64,000 nt of DNA from positions 1 through 64,000 of the forward strand of contig JAJDBK010000078.1 in NCBI GenBank assembly GCA_029261405.1. Direction: 5' to 3'. Shown here piece by piece: positions 1-9,950 of this stretch. The DNA is from Nitrospinaceae bacterium. GTDB lineage: Bacteria; Nitrospinota_A; UBA7883; JAJDBK01. A program made the position numbers and the translations under genes. Position 1 is the first letter of the stretch; the number at the start of each line of letters is the position of its first letter. The notes beneath the pieces were generated by a model. It was not told where the DNA came from. It worked only from the letters and a program-made list of their open reading frames with translations, and did not search any database.

Positions 1-393
1 GATTCAGGTTTGGATTTCAATGAATAATCTCCAGGTTTTGAGAGGTATTGGTGATTACATGGCAATATTATACACTGCTCAAGTTGAGAATAACCAACGT
101 TTATAGGGCTATTTCTGCTTTTTCAGGGGCGACTATTTAAATATACGATGTACGGTAGACGGTGGGGAAAAACTGATCTTTCTACGCCGCATGAGGCCAG
201 AGTAAGTCATGGACGGCCAAAGGTAGTATGAACTAAAACCTCTGTCCAAAAAACCGGATGTAGCACATACTGTGAAGGTTTGCGACCATTACTTTTATAC
301 CTGTAGCCACAGACCTGATACATCAGAGATAGACGGAGGGGAGGACATTCGCGATAGAAAAAGCACCTCTAAGACCCACCAGAAAAGCGGCGG
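1..393. other. Left-edge stretch with no recognised gene
   Basis: No reading frame with a convincing start, ribosome binding site or recognisable protein was found here. The lipoprotein gene on its right points leftwards and ends at 394, so this stretch holds its 3' flank. I see no strong stem followed by a T-run. Confidence 0.5.
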
Positions 394-984
394 TTACCCT
401 CCGTTTTCGTATCTTTTCTGGAAGTCGTAGCGGAATGAACTGCCTTCCACGATATATGTGGCTTTGAACGATATTTCAGTTGCGGTGTTCGGCCATCGGA
501 AGGCTACTTGACCTTTTCTTTTGACTATCTTGCCGCCATCGCTTAAAACCGCCTGGGTGACGGCGGCGGCTTTGGGAAAGAGGTAGAAGCTGTTCGATTC
601 TCTCTGAAACTCGTATGCGGTGAATACATCAAAAAGGTCTTCCACAGATTTCGCCGAGGCTTCCACATAAGCGTTGACCATATAGTTATCAAAATCGAGT
701 CTTCTGGTTTGAAGGTCCACACCCTTTTTCCGGGCGTCAGAGACAATTTTTTTGTCTTTGGCGGTCTGTTTCAGAATTTCGAGGTCGTTATTCCTGGCGT
801 CTGTTTCGGTCTCACCGGAACCGAAATCCTGGTAGGTGACAGCCAGAAACCCGGAGCCATCCTGATTGATTTTCAGGGTGAACTCCTCACCTGCGTATTG
901 CAGTTTGCAACCCTGGAGTCCGAAGGCGAGCGTCAGACAAAACGCTACTGTTAAACCATATCGTACAAAAGAATGTAAAAACAT
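394..984 (-). CDS. Predicted lipoprotein of unknown function
   Basis: A 196-residue protein. It has a short basic start, a hydrophobic stretch (about residues 10-22) and a lipobox LQGC with the cysteine at residue 26, so it is probably exported and lipidated. The mature part mixes polar strands with a Lys/Asp-rich helix and has no motif I recognise. It ends in a short aromatic-rich tail. The gene stands alone on the minus strand, 107 bases downstream of the next gene of the same strand. The lipoprotein assignment rests on the visible signal; the function is unknown. Confidence 0.65.
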   Translation of the reverse strand: MFLHSFVRYGLTVAFCLTLAFGLQGCKLQYAGEEFTLKINQDGSGFLAVTYQDFGSGETETDARNNDLEILKQTAKDKKIVSDARKKGVDLQTRRLDFDNYMVNAYVEASAKSVEDLFDVFTAYEFQRESNSFYLFPKAAAVTQAVLSDGGKIVKRKGQVAFRWPNTATEISFKATYIVEGSSFRYDFQKRYENGG

Positions 985-1091
985 CAGTTTCCCCGGATGA
1001 CCGCAATTTCAATAACCAAGTTGAAATAGTACATTAATCGGAATCAAATCTCCACTTTTACCCGGGAAAACCGACCAATTATTTCATTGGG

Positions 1092-1706
1092 TCAGAACGT
1101 GGCGTCGATAATATTCGTTCGGCTTGATATCCATTTGGTCGCTACGTCTGGCATATCCTTTGTCAATGTTATCCGCTCCCCGGACGGGAACGGGCCATCA
1201 AGCTCGTACCTGTACGGCTCATAACCGCTTTTTTCATGGTCAACGCCGTCGAGAACTTCTACCGAATAGCGGATCTCCACCTCAAGGTACGATATATCGT
1301 ATTCACCATCGTTTCTGACCGAGCATTTGACGACGAACCCCGTGTCGGGACCGCAATGTACATGAGCGAAGTTTTGCGCGTATTCGATGGCGCTCCACCC
1401 ATCTTCCGGTTCCACAGGCTCTTTATCAAACGCGCTGTAATCACCATCTTCAGCCGCTCGCGCATACTCTTCATCCATCGCCTGACGCGCTTTGTAGTCG
1501 TCGGCCAGCCGTTTGGCTTCCCGGATAATCCTGGCCGGATTGCGACGCCCCTTCGACAGGGCGTCTGACCACCCTTCGCTCTCTCCAGAGGAATCTTCCA
1601 CTACCGGCTCATCGTCAAGGGCCAGATCAGCTCTTTCGAGGGTGTCGTTGTAGATCTTGAAGATAAAAAGAATAGCCGCGATGGCGACAATCAGTCGTAT
1701 CAACAT
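1092..1706 (-). CDS. Membrane-anchored protein of unknown function
   Basis: A 204-residue protein with one N-terminal hydrophobic segment (about residues 2-19), followed by an acidic low-complexity linker and a Lys/Arg-rich helical region (about 50-85). The C-terminal domain (about 110-204) has alternating hydrophobic strands and the phrase VKCSVRNDGEYDISYLEVEI. That pattern resembles the small beta-sandwich (FxLYD-like) domains of secreted proteins that act on newly tethered chains, but the match is only by eye. A GGAGG about 10 bases before the ATG supports the start. It lies 5 bases downstream of the CmcI-like gene, so the two are probably co-transcribed. Function unknown. Confidence 0.6.
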   Translation of the reverse strand: MLIRLIVAIAAILFIFKIYNDTLERADLALDDEPVVEDSSGESEGWSDALSKGRRNPARIIREAKRLADDYKARQAMDEEYARAAEDGDYSAFDKEPVEPEDGWSAIEYAQNFAHVHCGPDTGFVVKCSVRNDGEYDISYLEVEIRYSVEVLDGVDHEKSGYEPYRYELDGPFPSGERITLTKDMPDVATKWISSRTNIIDATF

Positions 1707-1711
1707 GTCTC

Positions 1712-2602
1712 TTATTCCTCCTGCGGGCCAGGGGTAGTTTTTTCTATTAAAAGGTCGAGGGTGGTTTTGAGTTCGGTAACATCAGGGTTTAACCGCACTC
1801 CGTTTTCGAGCGCTTTTACAGCCCGGTTCAGGTCGCCCCTTTTTAATGCGTCTTCGGCCACCAGCATCGCTGTCTCCGCATCGAATAGACCGGAGTCAAT
1901 ATTGGCCACCCTTTTGAGATAACCGTTCGGGTTACAGGTAAACATAAAACGTTCCCGGCTTTCATCAACGATGTAGTCGTATGAACCGGTAAGGAATTCG
2001 GTCGCCGCCTCGAACGGCCCCTCGCCATGCTCCCGATAGACCGGATGACCGTTCACGTTGCTGTCTTCAACGATAATGTAACAGCCGACCGACACGAGGG
2101 GCGCGTATTTTTCAAGCTCCGCAAGCACGTTAGACTTGTCGTGATCCGAATCGAGGATCACCATTGTCCGTTTCCCCTCGCACATATTCCGGACGCTTTC
2201 AAATATCGCAAGGTCGGTGGAGGAGCCTTTGACGTAGGTGACAAGGGGATGGGTCGGGCGGACTGAACCGGTCACATCACTACCAACAGTATCGATGGTA
2301 ACAACCTCCCCTCGGCCTATAGCGTCGCAGACGGTGGCCATATAAAGAGCGCTACCGCCGAGCAGGGTGCCGGTTTCGATTATAACGTCAGGTTCCGTCT
2401 CGACAATTATCTCCTGATAGATCCAGAGGTCCATCGGGTTCTTGACGGCGAAATAACCTAACCACGACACATCAAGGGTGAACCGCCCCTCCCGCCACAT
2501 ACGGTAATAGAGCTCGTGGAACTTATCGACTACACCCTGCTCCTCTGGTGTGAGAGGACGCACTTCTTTCGCCCCACGAAATTTACCCCGCTCTATAGGC
2601 AT
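1712..2602 (-). CDS. CmcI-like (cephalosporin hydroxylase family) methyltransferase-fold protein
   Basis: A 296-residue protein starting MPIERGKF. The start was chosen because GGGG lies about 8 bases upstream and because the longer in-frame extension would run into ilvD. A Rossmann-type core begins with VIIETGTLLGGSALYMA (SAM-binding glycine-rich loop), followed by an acidic strand end TIDTVGSD and MVILDSDHDKSNV, the acidic metal-binding pattern seen in CmcI and rhamnosyl O-methyltransferase relatives. The last 45 residues form a TPR-like hairpin (ALKRGDLNRAVKALENGVRLNP). Members of this family usually modify small molecules or sugars; the substrate here is unknown. It follows ilvD by 16 bases and was probably transcribed with it. 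Confidence 0.7.
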   Translation of the reverse strand: MPIERGKFRGAKEVRPLTPEEQGVVDKFHELYYRMWREGRFTLDVSWLGYFAVKNPMDLWIYQEIIVETEPDVIIETGTLLGGSALYMATVCDAIGRGEVVTIDTVGSDVTGSVRPTHPLVTYVKGSSTDLAIFESVRNMCEGKRTMVILDSDHDKSNVLAELEKYAPLVSVGCYIIVEDSNVNGHPVYREHGEGPFEAATEFLTGSYDYIVDESRERFMFTCNPNGYLKRVANIDSGLFDAETAMLVAEDALKRGDLNRAVKALENGVRLNPDVTELKTTLDLLIEKTTPGPQEE

Positions 2603-2618
2603 GTTAACGTCCCCACAA

Positions 2619-4286
2619 TTAAGGGAGGATATCCTCCCTGTGGATCGCGCCCTGGGCCGCCGAACTGACTGTCTGGGCGTATCGCACCAGGTATCCTGTC
2701 TTGATTTTCGGCGCCGGTTTTTTCCACTTGGCGGCCCGTACGGCAAGCTCTTTCTTGTCCACCAGCAGGTCGACCTTTCGCTTCGGAATATCTATCCTGA
2801 TAAGGTCACCGTTTTTGATCAGAGCGATCGGTCCACCCTCCATAGCTTCCGGGCTTACATGTCCGATACAGGGTCCGCGAGTGCCGCCGGAGAAACGCCC
2901 GTCGGTAATCAACGCCACAGATGTCTGTAGTCCCATGCCCGCTATGGCGGCTGTCGGAGCGAGCATCTCCCGCATTCCCGGCCCACCTTTCGGCCCTTCG
3001 TACCGGACCACAACGATCTGTCCCGGTTTGACCTTTCCGGCCATGATGTTTTCCATAGCTTTCTCTTCCGAATTAAAACAGACCGCCTTGCCGGTAACCG
3101 CCATCATCTCCGGCGTGACAGCCGACTGTTTGACAACACAGCCACCCGGCGCCAGTGATCCTTTAAGGACTGCGATGCCACCCTCCGCTTTATACGGATT
3201 CCTTATAGGCCGGATCACTTCGTTATTTGCGTTCCGGGCGTTTTTCGCCACTTCGTGGATGGTTGCGCCGTTGATCGTAGGTTCGTCGTGCAGGAGCCCT
3301 TTGAGCTCTTTCATCACCGCCGGGAGACCACCCGCATATTCGATATCTTCGATAAAATCTTCTCCACCCGGTCTGACACTACATATCTGGGGAGTTGTGC
3401 GGGCCAGCTTGTCGAAGGCGTCGAGGTTCAGTTTTATACCCGCGTCGTGGGCGACAGCGGGGATATGCAAGGCGGTGTTGGTGGAGCCCCCCAGCGCCAG
3501 ATCGACCATGATGGCGTTTTCGAAGGCTTTCTTTGTCATGACATCGCGCGGTTTGATATCTTTTTCTATAAGGTCGCAGACGAGAACTCCCGACTCAAAC
3601 GCGAGTCTTCGCTTCTTTCCGCTAACGGCAAGGGATGTGGCGCAACCGGTAAGCGACATGCCAAGGCTTTCGGTGACACACGCCATGGTGTTGGCGGTGT
3701 ACATACCGGAGCAGGAGCCGGGTCCGGGACAGGCTTCTTTCTCCAGCCTGCAAAGTTCCCCCTCAGACATGGTTCCCGCCTGTACCTGCCCCACCGCTTC
3801 AAAAGTGTCCCGCACAAGAGAGCGTCGCTGGCCCCTGTGCATCCCGGCGTGCATCGGCCCGGCTGTTACGACCACCGTGGGAATATTCAGTCGTCCCGCC
3901 GCCATGAGCATTCCGGGAGTTATCTTGTCGCAGTTGGTCAGCATAACCATGCCGTCGAAAGCGTGCGCTTCGACAACACACTCGACCATGTCGGCAATGA
4001 GGTCACGAGTCGGCAAGGAGTAGTGCATCCCTTTGTGACCCATGGCGATACCATCGCACACACCCGGAACGGAAGAGAGAAACGCCTGCCCGCCGCCGGA
4101 ATGGATCCCCTTTTCAATGGCTCGTTCAAGGTCCCTGAAACCGATATGACCAGGGATTATATCGGTGAACGATGAGATGACCGCAACGAACGGTTTGTCC
4201 ATAGCATGTTCAGATACACCGGTGGCGTATAACAAAGCGCGGCTGGGGGATTTCTCGATACCTTTTTTGATACGATCACTTTTCAT
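2619..4286 (-). CDS. ilvD: Dihydroxy-acid dehydratase
   Basis: A 555-residue cytoplasmic enzyme that dehydrates 2,3-dihydroxy-isovalerate and its isoleucine counterpart to the 2-keto acids, the third step of branched-chain amino-acid synthesis. Family signatures are present: NCDKITPGM with Fe-S cysteine 119, [14 protein letters not shown] with cysteine 192, and the C-terminal [15 protein letters not shown] block. The N-terminal site reads PGH, as in the E. coli-type enzyme, not the cysteine of the plant-type [2Fe-2S] form. The length is normal for the shorter bacterial type. It leads a minus-strand cluster that continues into the CmcI-like gene; the other ilv genes are not in the window. Confidence 0.96.
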   Translation of the reverse strand: MKSDRIKKGIEKSPSRALLYATGVSEHAMDKPFVAVISSFTDIIPGHIGFRDLERAIEKGIHSGGGQAFLSSVPGVCDGIAMGHKGMHYSLPTRDLIADMVECVVEAHAFDGMVMLTNCDKITPGMLMAAGRLNIPTVVVTAGPMHAGMHRGQRRSLVRDTFEAVGQVQAGTMSEGELCRLEKEACPGPGSCSGMYTANTMACVTESLGMSLTGCATSLAVSGKKRRLAFESGVLVCDLIEKDIKPRDVMTKKAFENAIMVDLALGGSTNTALHIPAVAHDAGIKLNLDAFDKLARTTPQICSVRPGGEDFIEDIEYAGGLPAVMKELKGLLHDEPTINGATIHEVAKNARNANNEVIRPIRNPYKAEGGIAVLKGSLAPGGCVVKQSAVTPEMMAVTGKAVCFNSEEKAMENIMAGKVKPGQIVVVRYEGPKGGPGMREMLAPTAAIAGMGLQTSVALITDGRFSGGTRGPCIGHVSPEAMEGGPIALIKNGDLIRIDIPKRKVDLLVDKKELAVRAAKWKKPAPKIKTGYLVRYAQTVSSAAQGAIHREDILP

Positions 4287-4353
4287 GAAACAGGCCTTTC
4301 ATTGATGGCTTTGGAGTTTATATAAATGGCGCGGCGCCACACGACAATAGCGG

Positions 4354-4914
4354 TTATTGCGTCGGCTGTTTTTTCAATAGTTCCGGGAAGACTTTCTTGA
4401 TCAACTCTTCTGATAGTTTGTTGATCTCCTGCGATTTTGATTTCATAAAATTCTGCAACGCTTCGGATGACTCCCGGGCCAGCGTCGACTGCATCCGCTG
4501 AAACTTGCTTCCGGTCTGGGATAGATTAAATGTGTGAATGGCCTCAAGTTCGGCCAGAGTAAAATGGTTGGCGTATATCTGCGCGTTCGCATTTATAAAC
4601 GACTCGCCATCAAGGATTTGTCCCAGGAACGAAACGAAGCCCTGACCGAATTGTATCTGTTCCTCCGGTGTGACCCTTCTTTTAAGGGAGTTCTCCACGT
4701 TTCTTGTCAGTAGTGGAAGGATAGCCTTAGCCGTCAACGCCAATGTTGTATTCAACATTCCGTTATCGACGTTGAGCTGTAGCAGTTGTTGTGCTTTTTC
4801 AACCCGCTTATCACGCCCGTCGTCGACATTGACAGCATGAGCTACACCCGTGGACGAAATCATGAGCGTGAGCGCTATTTTTACAGCCACTATAGAAAAT
4901 AATCCAGAACGCAT
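4354..4914 (-). CDS. Exported DUF2059-family protein
   Basis: A 186-residue protein with a clear Sec signal peptide (about residues 1-27, cleavage after AHA), so it is probably periplasmic. The mature part is helical and carries the DUF2059 pattern FTLAELEAIHTFNLSQTGSKFQRM (first 20 residues or so diagnostic), where the usual form is F-x-x-E-E-L-x-x-x-x-x-F-x-x-S-x-x-G-x-K. The family function is unknown. The gene is followed by 67 bases without a gene before ilvD's upstream region. Confidence 0.75.
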   Translation of the reverse strand: MRSGLFSIVAVKIALTLMISSTGVAHAVNVDDGRDKRVEKAQQLLQLNVDNGMLNTTLALTAKAILPLLTRNVENSLKRRVTPEEQIQFGQGFVSFLGQILDGESFINANAQIYANHFTLAELEAIHTFNLSQTGSKFQRMQSTLARESSEALQNFMKSKSQEINKLSEELIKKVFPELLKKQPTQ

Positions 4915-5337
4915 GTGGTCCCCTTTTAATTAAACGTTAACACCCGGCATTGTACAGCAGTTTTTCTGTTTTCGCATGACCTGGGCTACTGACGCAGTGG
5001 CAAGTGGATACGGCGATGTAATAGAATACTCATGAATTATCCGGGTTAAGGTAGTAATCGGGCAGAGACATCGAATTTATTGCCAGAACAGGCTGAGGTT
5101 TGGAATATTACACCAGGATTGAGGGACATCCGGGAAATATGGGCAGTGACTTATTCAATTAAACTGACAGTCTGGATTTAGCTATCATTAAAGCTTGCCG
5201 CCTATCACAAACTTTTGCAAATAGAAGAGATTTTCAAGACGGCGGGTAGAAAATCGTGTCTGGAGCCAATAAACTCAACCAAAACCGAAGTAATTTATTA
5301 TACTGATGGGACACATCACTAACCGGACCAGGATCAA
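4915..5337. other. Divergent intergenic region, no gene seen
   Basis: It separates the DUF2059 gene (minus) from the receiver/GGDEF gene (plus), so it should hold both promoters. TATTAT at 5296-5301 is a possible -10 element for the plus-strand gene, but no good -35 partner sits at the right spacing. No coding frame or strong structure was recognised. Confidence 0.4.
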
Positions 5338-7407
5338 GTGGCGATGGCATCGAAAAGTTTCGGACAGTATCTGGTGGATGAAGGACTGATTACTGCCAGG
5401 GAACATGATGAAGCCCTTCTAATCCAGAATAAAAACAGGCTGTTGGGCGAAATAGCCATTGAGATGAACTACCTGACAAGGGAGCAGGCTCATCAGGTGA
5501 AAGAGAAAGTTGATCAGAGCGACAACCTCAAGTTCGGTGAGGCGGCTGTCACTCTCGGATTCATCAACACAAACCAACTCCGATACCTGCTCGATATCAG
5601 GACCAGACGTAAAGTTCGCCTCGGTGAAGTTCTGGTAGAAAACGGTTTCTTCGACAACGAAACAATGCTCAAGGCTGTGATGGCCTTCAACCAGAGCGCC
5701 CACGGCCTGGAAAAAGTTCTCATTGTGGGGCAATCTCTCGCAATATCGAGAGTACTCCAAAAAATCGTTACCAAATACGGATACAACACTTTCGTTGCCC
5801 GTACAGGGAAAGAAGCTGGCGTGATCGCGCAAAGAGAGAAACCGGATATCCTGATTACAGGTTTCACCCTCTCCGATATGGATGGAATAGATCTGTGCCG
5901 ATCAGTTTTATCTTCTGTGGAGACTTCGAGAACGAATATAATTCTCCTCTCCAGCGAAGATACGGAAGGCAGAATCGACGAAGCTTTTATGAACGGCGTT
6001 AACCACTTTATAAAATATCCGGTTCTGGAAGAGGAACTGATAAACGTCATCTACCTTATTGAAAAGGAAGCCTCGGAAAAACGCCCGGAGCGAATCCTCG
6101 TCGTGGACGACAACCACGGTACCAGAACGATAATCAGCAGGGAGCTTGCCAAGGCCGGATACCATGTTTTCCAGGCGCCCAACGGCAAAGTCGCCCTTGA
6201 GAGAGCTGCGGAAATAAAACCGGATATCATCACCATGGATATTGAGATGCCGGTCATGAACGGATTCGACGCTTGCAGAGCGCTAAAAAATGACGCTGAT
6301 ACTTGCGATATCCCGGTAATCATAATCTCCTCCCTCTCAGGCGTTAAAATCCGGGAGCGAGGTTTTAATGTAGGCGCGGTGGAGTTTTTCACCAAACCCT
6401 TCAAATCGGGACACCTGGCGAATTATGTCGATATGTTGCTCGAGTCAAAGAAGATCAAGAAAAATGAACGGGTGCTGGTGGCGGATGACAACGGCGCAAT
6501 GCGACACATCATCAAGTACCTTTTCACTAAAAACGGGTTCAAGGTTTTTTCGACAAAGAACGGAAAGGAAGCTCTCGAAATCTTGCCGAAATGCAAACCT
6601 GATCTGATAGTCACTGACTGTTACATGCCGGGAATGGACGGTTTCGAGCTGACAAAGAAGATCAAATCGATGGAGCAATACCACCATGTCCCGATAATCA
6701 TGGTAACCGGGGCAGGAAGCAGGAAGGATACCTTGAAAGGGCTTGCCGCAGGCGCCAGCGATTATATGGTTAAACCGTTCGATGAGTCAGAGTTGATCGC
6801 CAGGGCTGGAACACATCTCCTGAACAAAAAACTGTTCGATGAGATTACAAAAGAACGAAACGAATTAAAAGAAGCGAAAAAACAACTGACCGAATTTGCT
6901 GAAAAGATGGAAGCCCTGGCTATCACCGACTTCCTGACAGGCGCCTTCAACCGCCGCCACTTTATTGAACTGACGGAAATTGAGATTGCAAAAGCGAACC
7001 GGCACAAGACACCACTCTCCATAATCCTGATGGATATAGACCACTTTAAAAAGATAAACGATGTCTTTGGACACGCCACAGGTGACAAGGCGTTAGTGGA
7101 AGTGGTGCGCGTCTCCAAGGATATTTTGCGCGCATCAGATATCTTCTGCCGGTTTGGAGGTGAAGAGTTCATAATAGCCCTTCCCCAAACCGAGATTGAA
7201 CAAGCGAAATATATGGCCGAAAGGTTGCGCACTAAAATAGAGGAAATTGTCATAGATTCTTCGATCCAACAGATACAGTTTACGGCAAGCTGTGGAATCT
7301 CGGCTCTTTCGCCGGAAGATAAAAATATCGACGAAGTAATAAAACGAGCCGACGAAGCCCTCTACACAGCAAAAAACAACGGCCGCAACCGGACTGAAAT
7401 CGCGTAA
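5338..7407 (+). CDS. Three-receiver diguanylate cyclase with an MshEN-like N-terminus
   Basis: A 689-residue cytoplasmic signalling protein. Residues 1-118 hold two repeats resembling the GspE/MshE N-terminal fold (FGQYLVDEGLITAREHDEAL and a second LGEVLVENGFFDNETML), known in other proteins to bind nucleotides such as c-di-GMP. Three receiver domains follow. The first (about 126-245) lacks the acidic pair and the phospho-acceptor (Gly at 175). The second (about 252-370, Asp301) and third (about 377-490, Asp427) are intact. The GGDEF domain has an active GGEEF (607-611) and an RASD inhibitory site five residues before it, so it should make c-di-GMP with product inhibition. The GTG at 5338 lies 4 bases after AGGA; the ATG at 5344 is an equally possible start. 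Confidence 0.9.
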   Translation: MAMASKSFGQYLVDEGLITAREHDEALLIQNKNRLLGEIAIEMNYLTREQAHQVKEKVDQSDNLKFGEAAVTLGFINTNQLRYLLDIRTRRKVRLGEVLVENGFFDNETMLKAVMAFNQSAHGLEKVLIVGQSLAISRVLQKIVTKYGYNTFVARTGKEAGVIAQREKPDILITGFTLSDMDGIDLCRSVLSSVETSRTNIILLSSEDTEGRIDEAFMNGVNHFIKYPVLEEELINVIYLIEKEASEKRPERILVVDDNHGTRTIISRELAKAGYHVFQAPNGKVALERAAEIKPDIITMDIEMPVMNGFDACRALKNDADTCDIPVIIISSLSGVKIRERGFNVGAVEFFTKPFKSGHLANYVDMLLESKKIKKNERVLVADDNGAMRHIIKYLFTKNGFKVFSTKNGKEALEILPKCKPDLIVTDCYMPGMDGFELTKKIKSMEQYHHVPIIMVTGAGSRKDTLKGLAAGASDYMVKPFDESELIARAGTHLLNKKLFDEITKERNELKEAKKQLTEFAEKMEALAITDFLTGAFNRRHFIELTEIEIAKANRHKTPLSIILMDIDHFKKINDVFGHATGDKALVEVVRVSKDILRASDIFCRFGGEEFIIALPQTEIEQAKYMAERLRTKIEEIVIDSSIQQIQFTASCGISALSPEDKNIDEVIKRADEALYTAKNNGRNRTEIA

Positions 7408-7428
7408 GCGCCCATGCCCGGGGAGAAT

Positions 7429-7460
7429 CTACTTTTCTTTTAAAGAAAAAAGAAAAGTAG
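7429..7460. repeat. Perfect 13-bp inverted repeat 3' of the GGDEF gene
   Basis: The arms at 7429-7441 and 7448-7460 are exact reverse complements (CTACTTTTCTTTT) around a 6-base loop. The composition is A/T-rich with no T-tract, so it is not a standard intrinsic terminator, though its position 22 bases after the stop codon suggests a 3'-end role. Confidence 0.7.
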
Positions 7461-7476
7461 CAAAAGAAAACCTTGT

Positions 7477-7515
7477 CAGTAGTGGAAACGAGCCTTTGGC
7501 CCGCTTCCACTACTG
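7477..7515. repeat. Second inverted repeat, possible 3'-end hairpin
   Basis: The arms CAGTAGTGGAA (7477-7487) and TTCCACTACTG (7505-7515) pair perfectly around a 17-base loop. Together with the preceding palindrome it makes two consecutive stem-loops between converging genes. Confidence 0.65.
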
Positions 7516-7588
7516 AAATGCCCACTTCTACAGCTTTTCCTTCTCTGAAAGGAAAATTATATTCTCCGGGTATAAACCCTTGAACGAA

Positions 7589-7625
7589 AAAAGCCGCCGA
7601 CCCTTTTGGGCCGACGGCTTTTAGG
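7589..7625 (-). terminator. Intrinsic terminator of glnA, probably bidirectional
   Basis: The arms AAGCCGCCGACCC (7591-7603) and GGGCCGACGGCTT (7608-7620) form a long GC-rich stem with a 4-base loop. Read on the minus strand it is followed by a T-run, and it starts about 10 bases after the glnA stop codon. On the plus strand it is followed by TTAGGTTTTT, so it may also stop transcription from the GGDEF gene. Confidence 0.88.
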
Positions 7626-7634
7626 TTTTTCGGA

Positions 7635-9047
7635 CTAGATGTCGTAATACATGGTGAATTCGTAGGGGTGAGGTCGTTTGCGCAAGGCGCCCACCTCGTT
7701 CTCCCGTTTATATTCGATCCACTTGTCTATGAGGTCTTGTGTGAAGACATCACCTTTGAGCAGGTAGTCGTGATCCTCCTCAAGGGCGTCGAGCGACTCT
7801 TCCAGACTTGCCGGGAGGCTAGGCACCTCGGCAAGCTCTTCGGGCGAGAGACCGTAGATATCCTTGTCGAGCGGATCGCCCGGATCGATCTTGTTCTGGA
7901 TACCGTCAAGGCCGGCCATCATCATGGCGGAGAAGGCGATATATCCGTTACAGGAGGGATCGGGGAATCGAAGTTCAATCCGTTTGGCTTTCGGGCTTGG
8001 AGAGTAGGTCGGGATGCGTATTGCTGCTGATCGGTTTCTGGAGGAGTAGGCCAGATTTACAGGCGCCTCGAAACCGGGGACCAGTCTTTTGTACGAGTTG
8101 GTTGTCGGCGCCACGATAGCGGCCAGAGAACGGGCGTGTTTAAGGACACCACCAATGTAGTGCAACGCCATCTCGGAGACTCCGCCGTAACAATCGCCAG
8201 CAAAGAGCGGTTTGCCATCTTTCCAGAGCGACTGGTGCACGTGCATTCCCGATCCGTTATCGTTCCATACCGGCTTGGGCATAAAGGTCACGGTTTTACC
8301 ATTTCGGCAAGCTACGTTCTTGATGATGTATTTGAACAGCATCAGTTTATCGGCCATGGAGAGGAGCGTGTCGAAACGCATATCGATTTCGGCTTGTCCC
8401 GCTGTCGCCACTTCGTGGTGTTGCGCCTCGACCTGGATACCGGCCTCTTCCATGGTTATACACATTTCAGAGCGGATATCGAACATCGAATCGGTAGGCG
8501 GAACGGGGAAATAACCCTCTTTATAGCGTGGTTTGTAGGCCAGGTTAGGCCCTTCGTCCTTGCCTGTGTTCCACTGGGCTTCTTTCGAATCGACGGCGTA
8601 GAACGCGCCCCCCTCGGAGGAGTCGTAGCGCACGTCGTCGAACATGAAAAACTCCGGTTCCGGGCCGAAGAAGGCGGTGTCGGCGATGCCTGTCGATTTA
8701 AGATACGCTTCCGCTTTCTGGGCGATGTAGCGCGGGTCGCGGGAGTACGACTCGCGGGTAATCGGGTCAACGATATTGGCGATAAGGGAGAGGGTCGGAT
8801 ATTTCGTGAACGGGTCCATTATGGCGGTGGTTGTATCGGCAATCAGGAGCATGTCCGATGCGTGGATCGCCTGCCAGCCACGAATGGACGAGCCATCGAA
8901 ACCGAGTCCTTCGGTGAAAATATCCTCAGTCAACTCAGACATAGGATATGTGCAGTGTTGCCAGATACCGGGCAGATCGAGAAATTTGATATCGAACATC
9001 TTCGCGCCGTTGGCGTTGGCGAACTCTATCACCTGTTTCGGAGTCAT
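7635..9047 (-). CDS. glnA: Glutamine synthetase, type I
   Basis: A 470-residue enzyme that makes glutamine from glutamate, ammonia and ATP, acting as a dodecamer in the cytoplasm. It shows the beta-grasp DGSSIRGW region, the metal/substrate block [23 protein letters not shown] in the ATP site, and the adenylylation loop [11 protein letters not shown] with the conserved tyrosine. It is therefore a GSI-beta type enzyme likely controlled by GlnE adenylylation. An AAGGA lies about 10 bases before the ATG. It is a single-gene unit ending at a strong terminator. Confidence 0.97.
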   Translation of the reverse strand: MTPKQVIEFANANGAKMFDIKFLDLPGIWQHCTYPMSELTEDIFTEGLGFDGSSIRGWQAIHASDMLLIADTTTAIMDPFTKYPTLSLIANIVDPITRESYSRDPRYIAQKAEAYLKSTGIADTAFFGPEPEFFMFDDVRYDSSEGGAFYAVDSKEAQWNTGKDEGPNLAYKPRYKEGYFPVPPTDSMFDIRSEMCITMEEAGIQVEAQHHEVATAGQAEIDMRFDTLLSMADKLMLFKYIIKNVACRNGKTVTFMPKPVWNDNGSGMHVHQSLWKDGKPLFAGDCYGGVSEMALHYIGGVLKHARSLAAIVAPTTNSYKRLVPGFEAPVNLAYSSRNRSAAIRIPTYSPSPKAKRIELRFPDPSCNGYIAFSAMMMAGLDGIQNKIDPGDPLDKDIYGLSPEELAEVPSLPASLEESLDALEEDHDYLLKGDVFTQDLIDKWIEYKRENEVGALRKRPHPYEFTMYYDI

Positions 9048-9352
9048 TGTATGTTTGTCCTTCCCACTTGCAATGTACGTTAGCTATGTTGTTTTTAAAT
9101 TGAGCGAATTCAAGAAGTGGCTCATCTCATTTTTATAGCTGATGAGTATACCACCATCTCTTGATCTGAACTCGACCAAATTGGGTCGATTATCCGATGT
9201 CCGAGGGAGTGAGCAAGTAAGGCGCCATCATGCAAATAGACCATGCGGAACAGGTATCCCGCTGTTATTATGGGAGTTGCAGGTTAAGAGTAAATATCGC
9301 TGGCGCCTATACAATAAGCGTTTATCCCCCCTGGACGCTTAAACAACAGGCG
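9048..9352. other. Upstream region of glnA
   Basis: These 305 bases lie between the start of glnA and the stop of rdgB, both on the minus strand. They must hold the glnA promoter. I looked for a sigma-54 GG-N10-GC element and did not find one. No open frame here has a convincing ribosome binding site. Confidence 0.4.
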
Positions 9353-9949
9353 CTATTTCACTCCGGTGAGCAATATTTCCTTCAGTCGGGATATGGCGAT
9401 AGCCCGGTGGGAGATGCGGTTTTTAATATCGAGCCCAAGTTCCGCCATGGTCTTGCCATATTCGGTCATGAAAAAGATCGGGTCGAATCCAAACCCCCCC
9501 TCTCCAGCCTGTCGGTCGTGGATCAGACCTTCGCAGATACCGCTGGTCTTCTCTTCTCTACCTGTCACCGGATCTACGAAGGCTATTACCGCTACATATC
9601 TGGCGCCTCTTCCCACATCGGAGTTATTTACACGGTCAAGAACAATATCGTTGATTTCGGAGTAGGGGAATCCCGGCCTGAAGCGGGCGCTTTTAACACC
9701 CAGCTCTCCTGGCATAGCGTCGATCTCAATGCCGGAATCGTCCGCCAGAGTCGGTTTCCCGGTATGGATCGCCACAGCTCTTGCTTTCAGGAATGCGTTC
9801 TTTTCATAAGTGTCGCCGGTCTCCTCCACATCGGGAGCGTCTGGTATAGCCTCTAGCGACACGAAACTTATTCCGGTCCCTTCAAAGGCGTGGTTGAACT
9901 CCCGCAGTTTCCCGGCGTTCCGGGTGGCGAGGATAAACTCTCCGCCCAT
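9353..9949 (-). CDS. rdgB: XTP/dITP pyrophosphatase (RdgB/HAM1 family)
   Basis: A 198-residue cytoplasmic enzyme that hydrolyses deaminated purine triphosphates (XTP, ITP, dITP) to monophosphate and PPi. Signatures are the N-terminal LATRNAGKLREF, DDSGIEIDAMPGELGVKSARF (first part diagnostic), GGFGFDPIFF, and the C-terminal NRISHRAIA. It is of normal length. Its start is immediately next to the stop of sat (start at 9949, sat ends at 9951), so it is the last gene of the apr-qmo-sat operon. A functional link to sulfate activation is not established. Confidence 0.94.
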   Translation of the reverse strand: MGGEFILATRNAGKLREFNHAFEGTGISFVSLEAIPDAPDVEETGDTYEKNAFLKARAVAIHTGKPTLADDSGIEIDAMPGELGVKSARFRPGFPYSEINDIVLDRVNNSDVGRGARYVAVIAFVDPVTGREEKTSGICEGLIHDRQAGEGGFGFDPIFFMTEYGKTMAELGLDIKNRISHRAIAISRLKEILLTGVK

Positions 9950-9950
9950 T

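Noticed and set aside
2701-4023. 440-codon plus-strand open frame
   Set aside because: It lies antisense to ilvD, whose motifs are complete; the antisense translation has no recognisable domain and is Ser/Pro/Arg-rich.
8136-9083. 315-codon plus-strand open frame
   Set aside because: It is the mirror of glnA, which carries every GSI motif; the frame has no ribosome binding site or family pattern.
9048-9352. Sigma-54 promoter for glnA
   Set aside because: No GG-N10-GC pair with the required spacing and flanks was found on the minus strand.
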